Source: Planctomycetota bacterium
GTDB taxonomy: Bacteria; Planctomycetota; Phycisphaerae; Phycisphaerales; SM1A02
NCBI GenBank assembly: GCA_016872835.1
Contig: VGYX01000012.1
Coordinates: 27,065-91,064 of the forward strand
DNA: 64,000 nt
Reading direction: 5' to 3'
This document shows positions 49,951 to 60,200 of the stretch, one piece after another (position 1 is the first letter of the stretch; every line of letters begins with the position of its first letter). The notes under the pieces are model-generated. The model made no database searches. It had not been told where the DNA came from and worked only from the letters and a program-made list of their open reading frames with translations. The translations under genes were made by a program, and so were the position numbers.

Positions 49951-51591
49951 GTGGCACACGCACTGGAGCGCGCGCGCAATCTATTTCAGGCATCGCGGGG
50001 TCTGCAAGCCGCTGCGATGTGGGCGCTGTGCCTGTGGATGACTGCCGCGGCCTTGGCCGCACCGCCGGTCGCAGCCGCCTCGGATCCATCGGACGCGCCG
50101 GAACCCCTGGGCTACCCGACGCCCCTTGCGTTGCTTCGTCATTTCGAGCAGTCGATGCAGCGCGGCGACACCGATTCGGCCATGCGCTGCATGGACCTGA
50201 GCACGATTCCGCCGGGCGTGCGTCAGGAGATCGGCGAGCGACTCGCCCTGCAGCTGGCCTTGGCGCTTGAGCGGTTGCCGCCGGTCGCTCTGGAGGATCA
50301 GCCGAAGGACGACACGCTCACGCTTGCCACCCTGAGCGTGGGAGACCTCGGCATGCGGCGCCGAACGCATGCCGGTGACGAGCGGCTCTGGCAGTTCTCC
50401 AGCCGCACCACGGAGGCACTCCCGAGCATCTTCCGGTATCTGATGCGTCATGGCCCGGTCGATCCGTCGCTGGCGTCACTTGGCGAGGCGAAGAAGCCGA
50501 TCGACGTGCTGCAGTGGCGCTCGCCCGAAGTCGCGCTCTGGGTGTCGCTGCCCGAGGGCTGGAAGCGTAACGTGCTGGGGCTCGAGCTCTATCAGTGGTT
50601 GGTTCTGCCGATCGTGGCGCTGCTGGCGTGGTTGATGAAGCTGATCGTGGAGGTTCCGATTCGGGCGCTTCTGCGGCGGCTCGCCGGCCGCGGTGCGACG
50701 GCGGTGGACTGGGACATCGTGATCATGCGTTCCACGCGAGCCGCGGGCTGGACGGTCGCGCTGCAGTCGGCGGCGTGGCTGGTGCTGCTGCTGGGCCTGC
50801 CGCTGGACCCGCTCGATGTGGTGCTGCTGGCGGTGCAGGTCGCGAATGTCGCGTTGCTGGCGCGGCTGGCCGTGCAACTGGCGGATTTCGCGGCGGTCTG
50901 GGTGCGCTCGCGTGATTGTGACGGCGCTGCGCTGCAGCCCTTGGACGGGCTGCTGATCGTGATCGGGATCCGGATCACGAAGATCCTGATCATCACGGGC
51001 GCGCTGATCTGGATCGTGAGCATCATCGGTGCCGAGAGTTCGGTGGACCGGCTGCTGGCCGGCCTCGGCATCGGCGGCATCGCCTTCGCGCTGGCCCTGC
51101 AGGAGCCGCTGCGCAACTTCTTCAGCTCGATCATGCTGGCCGCGGAAAGGAACTTCGGCGTGGGTGACACGCTCAGCTTCGAGGGTGTGCAGGGCAGGGT
51201 CGAGCATGTCGGGTTCCGCACCACCACGCTGCGCACCAAGCTCGACACGCGGCTGCTGATCCCGAACGCCACCTTGGCCAGCACCAAGCTGGAGACGCAC
51301 TCCGGCAATACGCTGAGGGAGTTCGCGGTGGTGCTGCCCGTCGCCTTCGACGCGCAGCCGGCTGTGCTGCAGGCCTTCGGCGAGCGCGCACAGGTGCTGC
51401 TGCGCGAGGCGCCGGGTGCGCGCGTGAAGAGCATCAAAATCGGCGTGACGGCGCTGGGTGCCCATGGCATCGAGTACACGGTCACGGCGCTGTTCGAGAA
51501 GCGCGACACACCGAACTGGCAGATCTTCGATGGCTTGAATCTTGCACTGCTGCAGGCGGCGCACGAACTGGGCCTGCCGTTGCGGGCTTAA
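49951..51591 (+). CDS. MscS-family mechanosensitive channel
   Basis: The 546-residue protein starts at GTG and has a signal-like helix, then a periplasmic region of about 160 residues. Several membrane helices lead to the MscS core: the pore-lining helix LLAGLGIGGIAFALALQEPLRNFFSSI, the beta domain VGDTLSFEGVQGRVEHVGFRTTTLRT, and the upper vestibule with IPNATLASTKLETHS. It should open under membrane tension and release solutes in osmotic downshock. The extended N-terminal domain marks it as one of the larger MscK/YbdG-like forms. It follows the 46-residue membrane peptide by 6 nt. Confidence 0.9.
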   Translation: MAHALERARNLFQASRGLQAAAMWALCLWMTAAALAAPPVAAASDPSDAPEPLGYPTPLALLRHFEQSMQRGDTDSAMRCMDLSTIPPGVRQEIGERLALQLALALERLPPVALEDQPKDDTLTLATLSVGDLGMRRRTHAGDERLWQFSSRTTEALPSIFRYLMRHGPVDPSLASLGEAKKPIDVLQWRSPEVALWVSLPEGWKRNVLGLELYQWLVLPIVALLAWLMKLIVEVPIRALLRRLAGRGATAVDWDIVIMRSTRAAGWTVALQSAAWLVLLLGLPLDPLDVVLLAVQVANVALLARLAVQLADFAAVWVRSRDCDGAALQPLDGLLIVIGIRITKILIITGALIWIVSIIGAESSVDRLLAGLGIGGIAFALALQEPLRNFFSSIMLAAERNFGVGDTLSFEGVQGRVEHVGFRTTTLRTKLDTRLLIPNATLASTKLETHSGNTLREFAVVLPVAFDAQPAVLQAFGERAQVLLREAPGARVKSIKIGVTALGAHGIEYTVTALFEKRDTPNWQIFDGLNLALLQAAHELGLPLRA

Positions 51592-51608
51592 CCTGATTCG
51601 CGATTGAA

Positions 51609-51682
51609 CGCCCCGCGCGCGATTCGAACGCGCGACCTCCAGTTTAGGAAACCGGTGCTCTATCCAACTGAGCTAGCGGGGC
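51609..51682 (-). tRNA. tRNA-Arg (anticodon CCT)
   Basis: The minus strand folds as a tRNA: acceptor GCCCCGC/GCGGGGC, D arm GCTCAGTTGGATAGAGC, anticodon loop TTCCTAA closed by CCGGT/ACTGG, T loop with GTTCGAATC. Anticodon CCT reads AGG (Arg). CCA is not encoded. Confidence 0.96.
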
Positions 51683-51732
51683 AGCCAACGGCAAGAGTAG
51701 CGGCGTACACCCCACAGGGCTCGTTCCGGCGC

Positions 51733-52488
51733 TCAGGCCTTTCGCCCACGCCGTCGGCCGTTGACCAGTGCGGATCGCATCGCCGGCTTCCATCGCGGCA
51801 ACACGCTCTGGCGCACGTACAGGATCGACTCGGGTGTGCCGCAGACCACCACGATCCGCCTGCGCACGTCGGAGGAAAGGTGACTCAACTTCCCCTCGCC
51901 GATCAACTGCTGCAGCACGCGCTCGGCGACCGCCTGCGGCTCCTCATCCAGCAGGAACAGGTCGGGAGCCAGCATGGCCATGCGGGGGGCGAGGTGACGA
52001 AGCTCGAAGGCATGCGGAAGCGGGGTGCGGGCCTCGGCCAGCACCACGTCGCGCAGCAGCGGCCAGAAGGCCATGTACTGCTGGTTTCGAAAGCCCTGCT
52101 GCGGCGAAACAAGCTCGGCTTCGGTCGGGGGCGGCTCGTCGGGATTCGGCGTCTCCGCGCCTGGATCCCCGTTCGCGGCGGACTCCAGAAGCTGCTCAAG
52201 CTCCTCCGCCATGCCCTGCGCCAGGTAGATGCGCTGCAGCGCCTCGATGTCGTACAGCGCGTCGGTCAGCATCACGTATCGCTGGCTGCCATGGGTGCAT
52301 CGCACCGGCGGTCGGCCGCACATGCACAGCACGCGCAGGTCGAACTCGGTCTGCACCATGTCGTCGAACAGGGCGATTTCCCAGTCGTGGATCGGCATGC
52401 GCAGCAGCTGACGTCCGCGAGGCGAAACCGAGGGTCGGATGCGACGGCGACGGCGTGGCGTTCCATCGCCTTCAGGTTGCAAGGTCAA
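51733..52488 (-). CDS. Protein of unknown function
   Basis: The 251-residue protein starts at TTG 52488, chosen because GGAGGAAG lies 7 nt upstream; an internal ATG at MPIHDWEI is the alternative. It begins with an arginine-rich patch (P-R-R-R-R-R-I-R-P). An alpha/beta body contains MPIHDWEIALFDDMVQTEFDLRVLCMCGRP, an acidic linker near residue 120, and VVVCGTPESILYVRQSVLPRW, and it ends R-R-R-G-R-K-A. The basic ends could bind nucleic acid. I do not recognise a family. It is divergent from rmuC. Confidence 0.6.
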   Translation of the reverse strand: MTLQPEGDGTPRRRRRIRPSVSPRGRQLLRMPIHDWEIALFDDMVQTEFDLRVLCMCGRPPVRCTHGSQRYVMLTDALYDIEALQRIYLAQGMAEELEQLLESAANGDPGAETPNPDEPPPTEAELVSPQQGFRNQQYMAFWPLLRDVVLAEARTPLPHAFELRHLAPRMAMLAPDLFLLDEEPQAVAERVLQQLIGEGKLSHLSSDVRRRIVVVCGTPESILYVRQSVLPRWKPAMRSALVNGRRRGRKA

Positions 52489-52650
52489 GGTGCTTCCTCC
52501 GGGTACGAGATTGCCAAAGGCGCCGACAGGCGGAGCCAGGAACGCGCAGCATTGTGGGGCTGCGATCGGGACACATTTCGGACACGAACGCGCCCGACGC
52601 CCGACGCATGATTTCAGCCGAAAGCGCGCGGCGATCGCCGCGCCCGTCCG

Positions 52651-52656
52651 TACCAT
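52651..52656 (+). promoter_or_regulatory. -10-like hexamer TACCAT for rmuC (leaderless)
   Basis: TACCAT ends 6 nt before the rmuC ATG at 52663, the same arrangement as upstream of the efflux operon. Confidence 0.6.
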
Positions 52657-52662
52657 GCCCGC

Positions 52663-54057
52663 ATGGACTCGCTCTCGCTGATTTCCGGTCTGGCGCTTGG
52701 CGCGGTGGGTGGCGCGATCGCCGGCTTCGTGCTTGCCCGCTCGTCGGCCCGTGCGCAGGGCGCCGCGGATCGCACAAGCCTTGAGCAGCTCAACCGACAG
52801 TTGGTCGACGCGCAGCGCGAGATCGAACGCGCACGCGCCGCGCTTGCCGAGTCCGACCGCACGTCAGCCGACGCCGCCGCGCGCCTCGCCGAGCGCGAGC
52901 GCGCGCATCAGCAGCTGCTGGCCGAGCGCGAGCGCAGCCTGGAAGAGCTGAAGGCCATGCAGGCGCAGGCCCGCGAGGCCTTGCGGGAGGCGTTTCAGGC
53001 CACCGGCGCCGAGGTGCTCAAGCAGGCGGGCGAGCAGCTTGCGGCGCAGGCCAAGCGACAGTTCGAGGATCAGCGCAAGCTCACACAGCAGGAGATCGAC
53101 GAGCGGCGCAAGGCGATCGACGCCACCGTGACGCCGCTTCGCGAACAGCTGGTGCTGCAGGCCGAGATGGTGAAGCAGCTCGATCTGAAACGCGAGGGCG
53201 ACGCGAAGGCGCTGGGGGAGCACCTGCGCGTGATCAGCGAGCTGCAGCAGAAGGCGAGCAGCGCGGCGCAATCACTGGCGGGAGCGTTGCGCGACAATCG
53301 TCAGCGCGGGCGCTGGGGCGAGATCAGCCTGCGCAACGTGGTCGAGATGGCCGGGCTCTCCGCGCATGTCGACTTCTCCGAACAGGCCTCGCTCGAGGGC
53401 GAGGATGGACGGCTGCGCCCCGACATGACGGTGAACCTGCCGGGCGGGCGCCAGGTGCCGATCGACTCCAAGGTGCCCATGAACGCCTACTTCGATTCGC
53501 TCGACGCCGCGCTTCCCGATTCGGAGCGTGCCGCGCGACGTCAGGCGCATGTGCAGGCGCTGCGCACGCATGTGCGCACGCTTGGAAGCCGTGCGTACGC
53601 CAAGGCGCTCGACGGCGAGGTGGATTTCACGGTGCTGTTCGTGCCGGTCGAGAGCGCGCTGATGGCGGCGCTCGAGGCGGATCCCGCGCTCTATCCCGAG
53701 GCGCTCGAGAACGGCGTGGTCATCGCCACGCCGGGCACGCTACTGGTGCTGTTGCGCACCTTCGCCATGCACTGGCAGCAGGCCGCGCTGGCCGAGAACG
53801 CGCGCCTGATCGGTGATCGCGCCTCGGAACTGCTCGATCGCATCGGCAAGTTCGCCGAGCATCTGCAGGGGATCGGCAAGGGTCTTGAGACGGCCGTGAA
53901 GAGCTACAACCAGTCGGTGGGCTCGTTCAACACGCGCCTGCTGCCGGGCGCGAAGGCGGCCGCGGAACTGACCCATCGCGCCGAGGCGCTGCCCGAGGAC
54001 GTCCGGGCCGTGGAGGCTGCGCCGCGGGCCGATGTGGCGCGGTTGGAACAGGCGTAG
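52663..54057 (+). CDS. rmuC: DNA recombination protein RmuC
   Basis: The 464-residue protein has an N-terminal membrane helix (about 7-26), a long coiled coil (about 35-205) and the RmuC nuclease-like domain. Its motifs are GRWGEISLRNVVEMAGL, RPDMTVNLPGGRQVPIDSKVPMNAY and VDFTVLFVPVESAL, followed by TPGTLLVLLRTFAMHW. RmuC limits recombination at inverted repeats and is placed in the PD-(D/E)XK-like group. The start is set by the -10-like hexamer and membrane helix. It converges with the giant secreted protein gene, leaving a 30-nt gap. Confidence 0.94.
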   Translation: MDSLSLISGLALGAVGGAIAGFVLARSSARAQGAADRTSLEQLNRQLVDAQREIERARAALAESDRTSADAAARLAERERAHQQLLAERERSLEELKAMQAQAREALREAFQATGAEVLKQAGEQLAAQAKRQFEDQRKLTQQEIDERRKAIDATVTPLREQLVLQAEMVKQLDLKREGDAKALGEHLRVISELQQKASSAAQSLAGALRDNRQRGRWGEISLRNVVEMAGLSAHVDFSEQASLEGEDGRLRPDMTVNLPGGRQVPIDSKVPMNAYFDSLDAALPDSERAARRQAHVQALRTHVRTLGSRAYAKALDGEVDFTVLFVPVESALMAALEADPALYPEALENGVVIATPGTLLVLLRTFAMHWQQAALAENARLIGDRASELLDRIGKFAEHLQGIGKGLETAVKSYNQSVGSFNTRLLPGAKAAAELTHRAEALPEDVRAVEAAPRADVARLEQA

Positions 54058-54087
54058 GCGCGGTGCGTGTGCAGGGGCCGGCGCGCC

Positions 54088-57000
54088 TCAGCGGCAGGGG
54101 CCGAACTCGAGGAGCAGAAGGTTTACATCGCCGTAGTCGACGATTCCGTTGTCGTCGAGGTCGCCGGTGTTCCATGTGCCCATCAGGAGCAGGACGACTG
54201 CCAAATCGCCGTAATCAACAGCGCCACTGCCGTCGATGTCGGCTGGGCATGGATTTCCGGTCGCGCCTTCCGTGAGCGAGTTACCGCCGAGATTCACGAA
54301 TGCTCCCATGATGTCCCGGTATCGATATGCGCCGGGGCCGATGCTTGAGTTGTATTGAACCTGCGTCCCGGTGAGCTCAACACCGGCATCCGCTGCGAAG
54401 GGACAGTCTCCGCGAGGATTACTCTTCAACTTCTCGAGACCGATTGCGATGCCGCCGCCGCCGAGAGGCGCTGAGTTTGAGTAGACGAGGCAATCGTGGA
54501 GTTGCAGTTGGCGGACGGGATTGCCGTCGGGTCCAGTCGCGTCCGGATGTCGATATCCGAGCGAGTAGGCGATCGCACCGCCGTAGCCGTTCGAGATGTT
54601 CCCGGTGAAGACGCAGCGATCGAAGACCGGAGCGCCGCGGTCATATCGCGTCGTGCATCCTTCGGTGACCCCCTCGCAGCCGACACGCGTTGAGCAGTTC
54701 GAATTGCACCAGGCGAAGGCGTCGCCAATCGTGTGAATCGATACGGCGCCGCCGTCCGAATTTACCGCGACATTGTTGATGAAGTTGCACTCCGAAATCA
54801 CTCCATCGTGTGTGAAGGCGTAGATGGCGCCGCCCATGGTTTGTGCACGATTGTCGACGAAGTCGCACTTTCGAATGTTGGAACGTGATCGCGTCATGAA
54901 GATCGCGCCGCCGTATCCTGCAAATCCGTTCACGAACCGGCACATCTCGATCGTGGGGCTTGCGCCGGAAAGAAAGCTGCTGGCGCAGAACTCTGCTGTG
55001 AACTGGTTTCCGATGTAAATCGCCCCGCCAACGACGGAGGCAGGATTGCTGGGCCAGATCCGGCCTTTGTTACCGCCATAGAAGGTAAAGCCTCGGATTA
55101 TGCACGCTGGACTTTCATTGCTCCAGCACGTGACGATCGAGCGCGTCAAGGAAGTGTTGTCATGGAGCGGGTCTTGAGTCACGGACACGGAACCGAAGAG
55201 CCAGGTGCCTCGCTGCCAATTCGACGCCTCTTCCGGATTCTCTGCGGTAAGCGTTATGTCGCCGCGCAGTTCAAGGCCTGTCAAGTCCGAGCGGATCTGG
55301 CGCGGATACCACCTGCCGGACGCAACGCGGACCACGCCGCCCACCGGAGCGGCGTCGATCGCATCCTGAATCGTGTAGTACGGTCCATTCCGGTGATCTG
55401 CGACGTATTCATGGCCCACGAGGGTCGCGATCGCTTCTCCACCGAGGACGATTTTGTGCACCCTAAGCGAGCGCCCTGAGGCCATCACATTCGGAAGCTG
55501 GGGCGGCAAGGCTGCCTCGTAGGTTCCAGAGAGGTTCCGGACCTTGCCCCACACTCGAACTGCTCCATCGGAGAGCAGGCACGCGCTCGAGGACGCTGAA
55601 GCGGCGATGGCGAGTGCTGGCGATGGAAGGTCTGGCACCGAGCACTGTTGTTTCGAGTTGTTGCCCTTGGCGATCACGGATCCGGTGCGGGTCAGGCCGA
55701 TCCAGTGGTCCGATCCGGCTGCGATGCTCTGAAGCGCAGGCGTAGCCAGATCAGGGCTCAGTTGGCCCTGCGCATTGGCACCCCAGATCACAGGAGTGCC
55801 GGCGACATCGACAGCGGCGGAGAAGAAAGCTCCTGCCGCGATTGCGTTCGCAAGTAGACCTGCGGGTACTGAAGTCTGCCGCGATCCGTTGTTGCCCCAC
55901 GCGAGAACCCGACCGGTCGTGAGTAGTCCAACTGTGTGTCGGTTCCCGCATGCGACGCGAATCCAGCGCTCGTTCGCCGCCAGAACGCTAGGGCCGGCGG
56001 GCACCAAAGTTCGTCCGTCGGCCGAATCTCCCCACATCACCAGTGTGCCGTATTGCGTGAGCGCCGCGGCGTGCTGCGCGCCTGCCGCGCAGGATGCGTA
56101 GGTGCCACTCGGGACGGACTGAATGGTGTCGATCTGATTGCCCCAGGCGATCAAGGTTCGATCGCGACGCAGTCCCACGAAAAAGCCGTCGCCACTCGCG
56201 ATGTCGAGCAGCGGCTCGTTGGGCGTGCCGGTTTCGCCGTAGAAGTTGGCGCCAACGATCGTGAGCGACGCGCCTGCAGTTTCGCAGCTGTCGCCTGACT
56301 GCTCGATTGCCGAGTGATACAGACCGACGGCAATCTTTGACACGTCATTCCGGGCTCGTATCCCCGCGCCGCCAAGAGAGCACTGATTGAAAGAATTGTC
56401 GCCCCAGGCTTCCGCTCGACCACTGTTGTGGAGCGCCACTGTGTGAAGGGCTCCAGCGCGGACGTCGACCCAGCCATTGTTCGGTGAGCGATAGGTCGGG
56501 CTGAATCGGATCTGGCCCTGGGCGTTGGATCCCCAGCCGACCAGATAGCCGGTATCTGTGATCGCGGCGGAGTGCGTGAGGCCAGCAGCGACAGCTATGG
56601 CGCGAATCGGCTTGTTCGGCGCGGCGGCGTCGTAGCCGGGGTCCCCAGGCTGCAGCGACGGAACGTCGCACTGACTCGAGGAGTTCAGCCCCCACGTCGC
56701 CACCTCATGCGAATACTTGTCGATGCCGACGGAGTGCGAGCCTCCAAGCGCGACCGTTTCCCATCGTCGTCCAGAGGGCGGAGTCGATTGGCCAAACTCG
56801 TCCAGTCCCGCCATCTCAAGAACGCCGTCGTCGGTCCACGCTGCGGAGTGCGCTCCGCCTGCAGCGACGCCGGCCCAGGTCAGACTGCTGGGGTCGCGGG
56901 GGGACACGGGAAGCGTTCGAGCGCCTAAGGGCGTCTGTGTCGTGAATCCGGCGGGCGAGCCCCACGTCTGGAGGTGAGTCGGATCCAGAAGAGCCACGCC

Positions 57001-57288
57001 GTGGGCGTTGCCCAAGGCCATGGAGACGGCGTTTCGGGGCATGTCGCGGATCAGGCCGTTGCCGTTGGATCCAAGGCCTGTCCATGTCCCGTCGCACTGC
57101 AGCACTGCTGTAACGGATCCACCGCACACAACTTCGCGCACCCGAGTGAGCGAGGCGGACGGCAACGACTGGGCCATGCCGGAGGTGAGCACCGAGCCGC
57201 TGGCGAGTTCCGGGGGCTCGGCGAACGCCGGGGTCGCGAGGGTGATCAGGGCTGCGAAGCCGAGGGTACGTGAGCATGGACGGTTCAT
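54088..57288 (-). CDS. Giant secreted RCC1 / beta-helix protein with dockerin-like tail
   Basis: The 1066-residue protein has a signal peptide (to about 24) and a first half built of RCC1-type repeats (units such as WGDNSFNQC and IAVGLYHSA), which should form one or more seven-bladed propellers. A right-handed parallel beta-helix follows (about 640-1000, YTIQDAIDAAPVGGVVRVASG, then repeated GGAIY/GGAIF turns). Two dockerin-like loops close it: DIDGSGAVDYGD and DLDDNGIVDYGD. It should be displayed or anchored at the cell surface. Its ATG overlaps the stop of the upstream giant gene (ATGA). Base composition looks more A/T-rich than the neighbours. Confidence 0.8.
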   Translation of the reverse strand: MNRPCSRTLGFAALITLATPAFAEPPELASGSVLTSGMAQSLPSASLTRVREVVCGGSVTAVLQCDGTWTGLGSNGNGLIRDMPRNAVSMALGNAHGVALLDPTHLQTWGSPAGFTTQTPLGARTLPVSPRDPSSLTWAGVAAGGAHSAAWTDDGVLEMAGLDEFGQSTPPSGRRWETVALGGSHSVGIDKYSHEVATWGLNSSSQCDVPSLQPGDPGYDAAAPNKPIRAIAVAAGLTHSAAITDTGYLVGWGSNAQGQIRFSPTYRSPNNGWVDVRAGALHTVALHNSGRAEAWGDNSFNQCSLGGAGIRARNDVSKIAVGLYHSAIEQSGDSCETAGASLTIVGANFYGETGTPNEPLLDIASGDGFFVGLRRDRTLIAWGNQIDTIQSVPSGTYASCAAGAQHAAALTQYGTLVMWGDSADGRTLVPAGPSVLAANERWIRVACGNRHTVGLLTTGRVLAWGNNGSRQTSVPAGLLANAIAAGAFFSAAVDVAGTPVIWGANAQGQLSPDLATPALQSIAAGSDHWIGLTRTGSVIAKGNNSKQQCSVPDLPSPALAIAASASSSACLLSDGAVRVWGKVRNLSGTYEAALPPQLPNVMASGRSLRVHKIVLGGEAIATLVGHEYVADHRNGPYYTIQDAIDAAPVGGVVRVASGRWYPRQIRSDLTGLELRGDITLTAENPEEASNWQRGTWLFGSVSVTQDPLHDNTSLTRSIVTCWSNESPACIIRGFTFYGGNKGRIWPSNPASVVGGAIYIGNQFTAEFCASSFLSGASPTIEMCRFVNGFAGYGGAIFMTRSRSNIRKCDFVDNRAQTMGGAIYAFTHDGVISECNFINNVAVNSDGGAVSIHTIGDAFAWCNSNCSTRVGCEGVTEGCTTRYDRGAPVFDRCVFTGNISNGYGGAIAYSLGYRHPDATGPDGNPVRQLQLHDCLVYSNSAPLGGGGIAIGLEKLKSNPRGDCPFAADAGVELTGTQVQYNSSIGPGAYRYRDIMGAFVNLGGNSLTEGATGNPCPADIDGSGAVDYGDLAVVLLLMGTWNTGDLDDNGIVDYGDVNLLLLEFGPCR

Positions 57289-60200
57289 GAGGTTTCTCCG
57301 AAAGAGAGCAGCACAAGCGTGACATCCCCGAAATCGACCACGCCGTTTCCGTCGAGGTCCGCGGTGCATGCCGGACAGGGGCCCATGTCCAGCAGCAACA
57401 GATTCACGTCTCCGAAATCGACCAGTCCGTTTCCATCCAGATCGGCGCTCGGTTCGCGCGGCGAAATGTCACCGAAAGGTTGAAGAATGAGGTCGTCAGA
57501 CGATCCAAGAAGGCTGGTGGAGGGTACGGTGGTGACCAGTGCTCGTGCGGTGGTTCCAGGCGCTCCGCCTGGGCCGCAGGCTATGGCGCGACGTGCCCCC
57601 GGTGCCTGGGCGACGCGCACCACGTATCCGAGGGCCAGACCGCCCACGCCGTCGAGATCGGTACGTGCCGCCGCGACCGCGCCGTCGCTTCGCGTGACGA
57701 TAAGGTCCGGAATGGCCGCGCCGGGCTTGGTGAAGACGCTCGCTGTCGCGATCGCCACGGATCCCTGAGTGCCCGAAGCCGTGCGGAGCGGCACGATCGA
57801 GTCGAGTCCGGTCGTAGTCGCGGATCCCACGCCGCTGCCGCGCAGCACAGTCACGTCGCTGGCCGAGCCCGGTGCGTTCGCGGTGGCGATACAGATCGGC
57901 TCGCCGCCCTGCGATCCCAATGGGACGGGCACCAACACCAGATCGCAGGGCAGTTCGGAGGCCAGCTCGACCGGTGCCGCGTTTGCCAAGAGGCCGGTTG
58001 ACTGGGGATCCTGCGGGTTCCATGCGTTGTCGACTCGAACCCACTGGACAAAGCCAGTCCACGCTTCGACAAGGTTGAAGGTCTTGGTTTTCGTCGAACC
58101 GCCGGTGGCGATTCCTACGCCTTGGGTTCCGACGGTGCCTCCGCCCCGGGTCGACCGTGGAACGCCCGCGACCTGCACTCCGGCGCCACGTTGTGCCGTG
58201 AGCGCTGCCACCGAGTAGCGGTACAGGATGCCCGTGTCGCCGGCCGTCGCCACGCCGCCCACGAAGCCTGGCGCCTGCGCCACGACGCTGTTGCCCGGCG
58301 TGCGTGGAACGATTGCCACGCAGGTCGGTCGTGTTCCGATCTCGAGCGATGCCGCGTTGATCGGATCTGCGAAGATCGGTCGATCGACTGCGGTCCCGTT
58401 GCGGACATTCATGAAGAGCCGGAACGGAGCGTTGCCTTCGCACGCGACCGCAAGGTCGATGTCTCCGTCGCCGTCGAAGTCGCCTGCATCAAGCGGCTGT
58501 CCGTCGCCGGAGGTTCCATTCCATGGCCGGATCGGCTGCACCAAGGTCGGGTCGTGGTCTGAGTTGTCCCCGGCGTCGAGGATCTTCGTCCAGGCGGGCA
58601 GTGGTATCAGACGATCGGCTTCGACCCCGTACACGCGGATCTCGCCCGGGGCCCCGTTCCTTCGGACCACCACGACGACCTCGTCGGCGCCGTCGCCGTC
58701 GAGATCCACGGCCATTTTGCCCATCTCCGAGTCATCGAGGCGCGATGCCACGCCAGCCCCGACCGAAGGATCCGTGCTCGAGTCAGGCACCACCGCGAGC
58801 AGAAGCGAATGCGCCGCGGGTGCATCGGCCTCGGCGTTCACTGTGGCCTCGCGTTGCTCGAAGCGCATGCCGCGCGGTGGGGTGCCTGAGATCAGGCCGT
58901 AGCGACCAAGCGGAAGTGATGCTGCCTGTCGGATCAGTTCCAGACTCGGCAGCCCGGCAGCCGGCATGGTGCCGGCTGCGAGCGATGTGTCGACCTGGAG
59001 TGCACCGCGCACAAGCACTGGTGTGCCCGCCTGTGAGGCGTCGATCGCAGGCACGGAGGAATTCGCGAGCGACGTCCAGTCCCAGAGCACCAGCAGGGTG
59101 GCTGGGTTCTCGGGTGTCGAAGCATGCTCGATTCGGAGCACGTTTCCCAGCTCCTCGGAAGCGTTGATGTTCGAGATCGTCAGTGAGCCGGTTGAATCGA
59201 AAGGCAGGCGCCACGCGCGCAGCGTTCCTGCCGCGCGCACCTCGAGCGTGCCGGAATTCGAGGCATCTCCTAGCGGGCGCAGGACGCCTCGCGCGTCCAT
59301 GACCGTGCGCACGGGAGTCTGGAAGAGCGGTGTCGCCGTGTCGCCAGACAGGAGGATTTCGCATCCGCTCAGGGAGATCCGCTCGGACGCCTCGATCCGG
59401 GTCCCCGGGCTGGACCACAGCTGGGTGCGAGCATCGGCGCCGATGCTCTCGATGCGACCTGCGCGAAGCAGCCCGTTGCGCGCCGGCCGGTCCGTCCAAC
59501 GAGGATCCAGCACAAGCGACGAGGTGCCTTCGAGGCGGACAACGCCCAGATCATCTCGCGTCCCGAAAGGATCGAGCAATTCCAATGTCCAGTCACCGAG
59601 CGCGATGAAGGCCTGAGTTTCGGAGAGAACCATGGAGCCGGCTTCCTGATCGCAGTGCAATGCCGCGTCCATAATGCGGGGCGCAAACAGAGCATCCCGG
59701 ACCGTGCTGTTCCAGCCGGGGCGGTTGCGGTTGTTGGACTGCGATGGGAGCCAGTTGTAGGGGGCTTCCCATGCCTGCTGCGAGGTAGGCAGTCCGATCC
59801 ATCGGGTGAAATCCGGACCAAATCCGTGTTGACAGGGCTCCTGCTCGCAGGCGTCGAGCACGCCGTTGCGGTCAAGGTCGAGCGTCGGATCCTCCGCGAT
59901 CTCGCACTCGTCGGGCTTTCCAACGATCCGGCCGCAGTCGAGGCTGCGTCCAGTCTGAATGTCCAAGGCGTCGTCGATGCCGTTGCCGTTACAGTCGTTC
60001 AACGGTTCGCATTCGTCAGGCACGCCGTTGAAATTTCTATCAAACTCGCAGGCATCGGGAGTTCCGTCTTGATCGCAGTCCACGCTGCAGCGCCCGCAGA
60101 GCGAGTTGGCGAGCTCCGCGCACATCGAGTCCCAGGCGATGTCGCAGCAGGTCCATGCGACGTTGCAGACGGTCGTCGTGCAGGTGTCGAAGTTGCGGGG

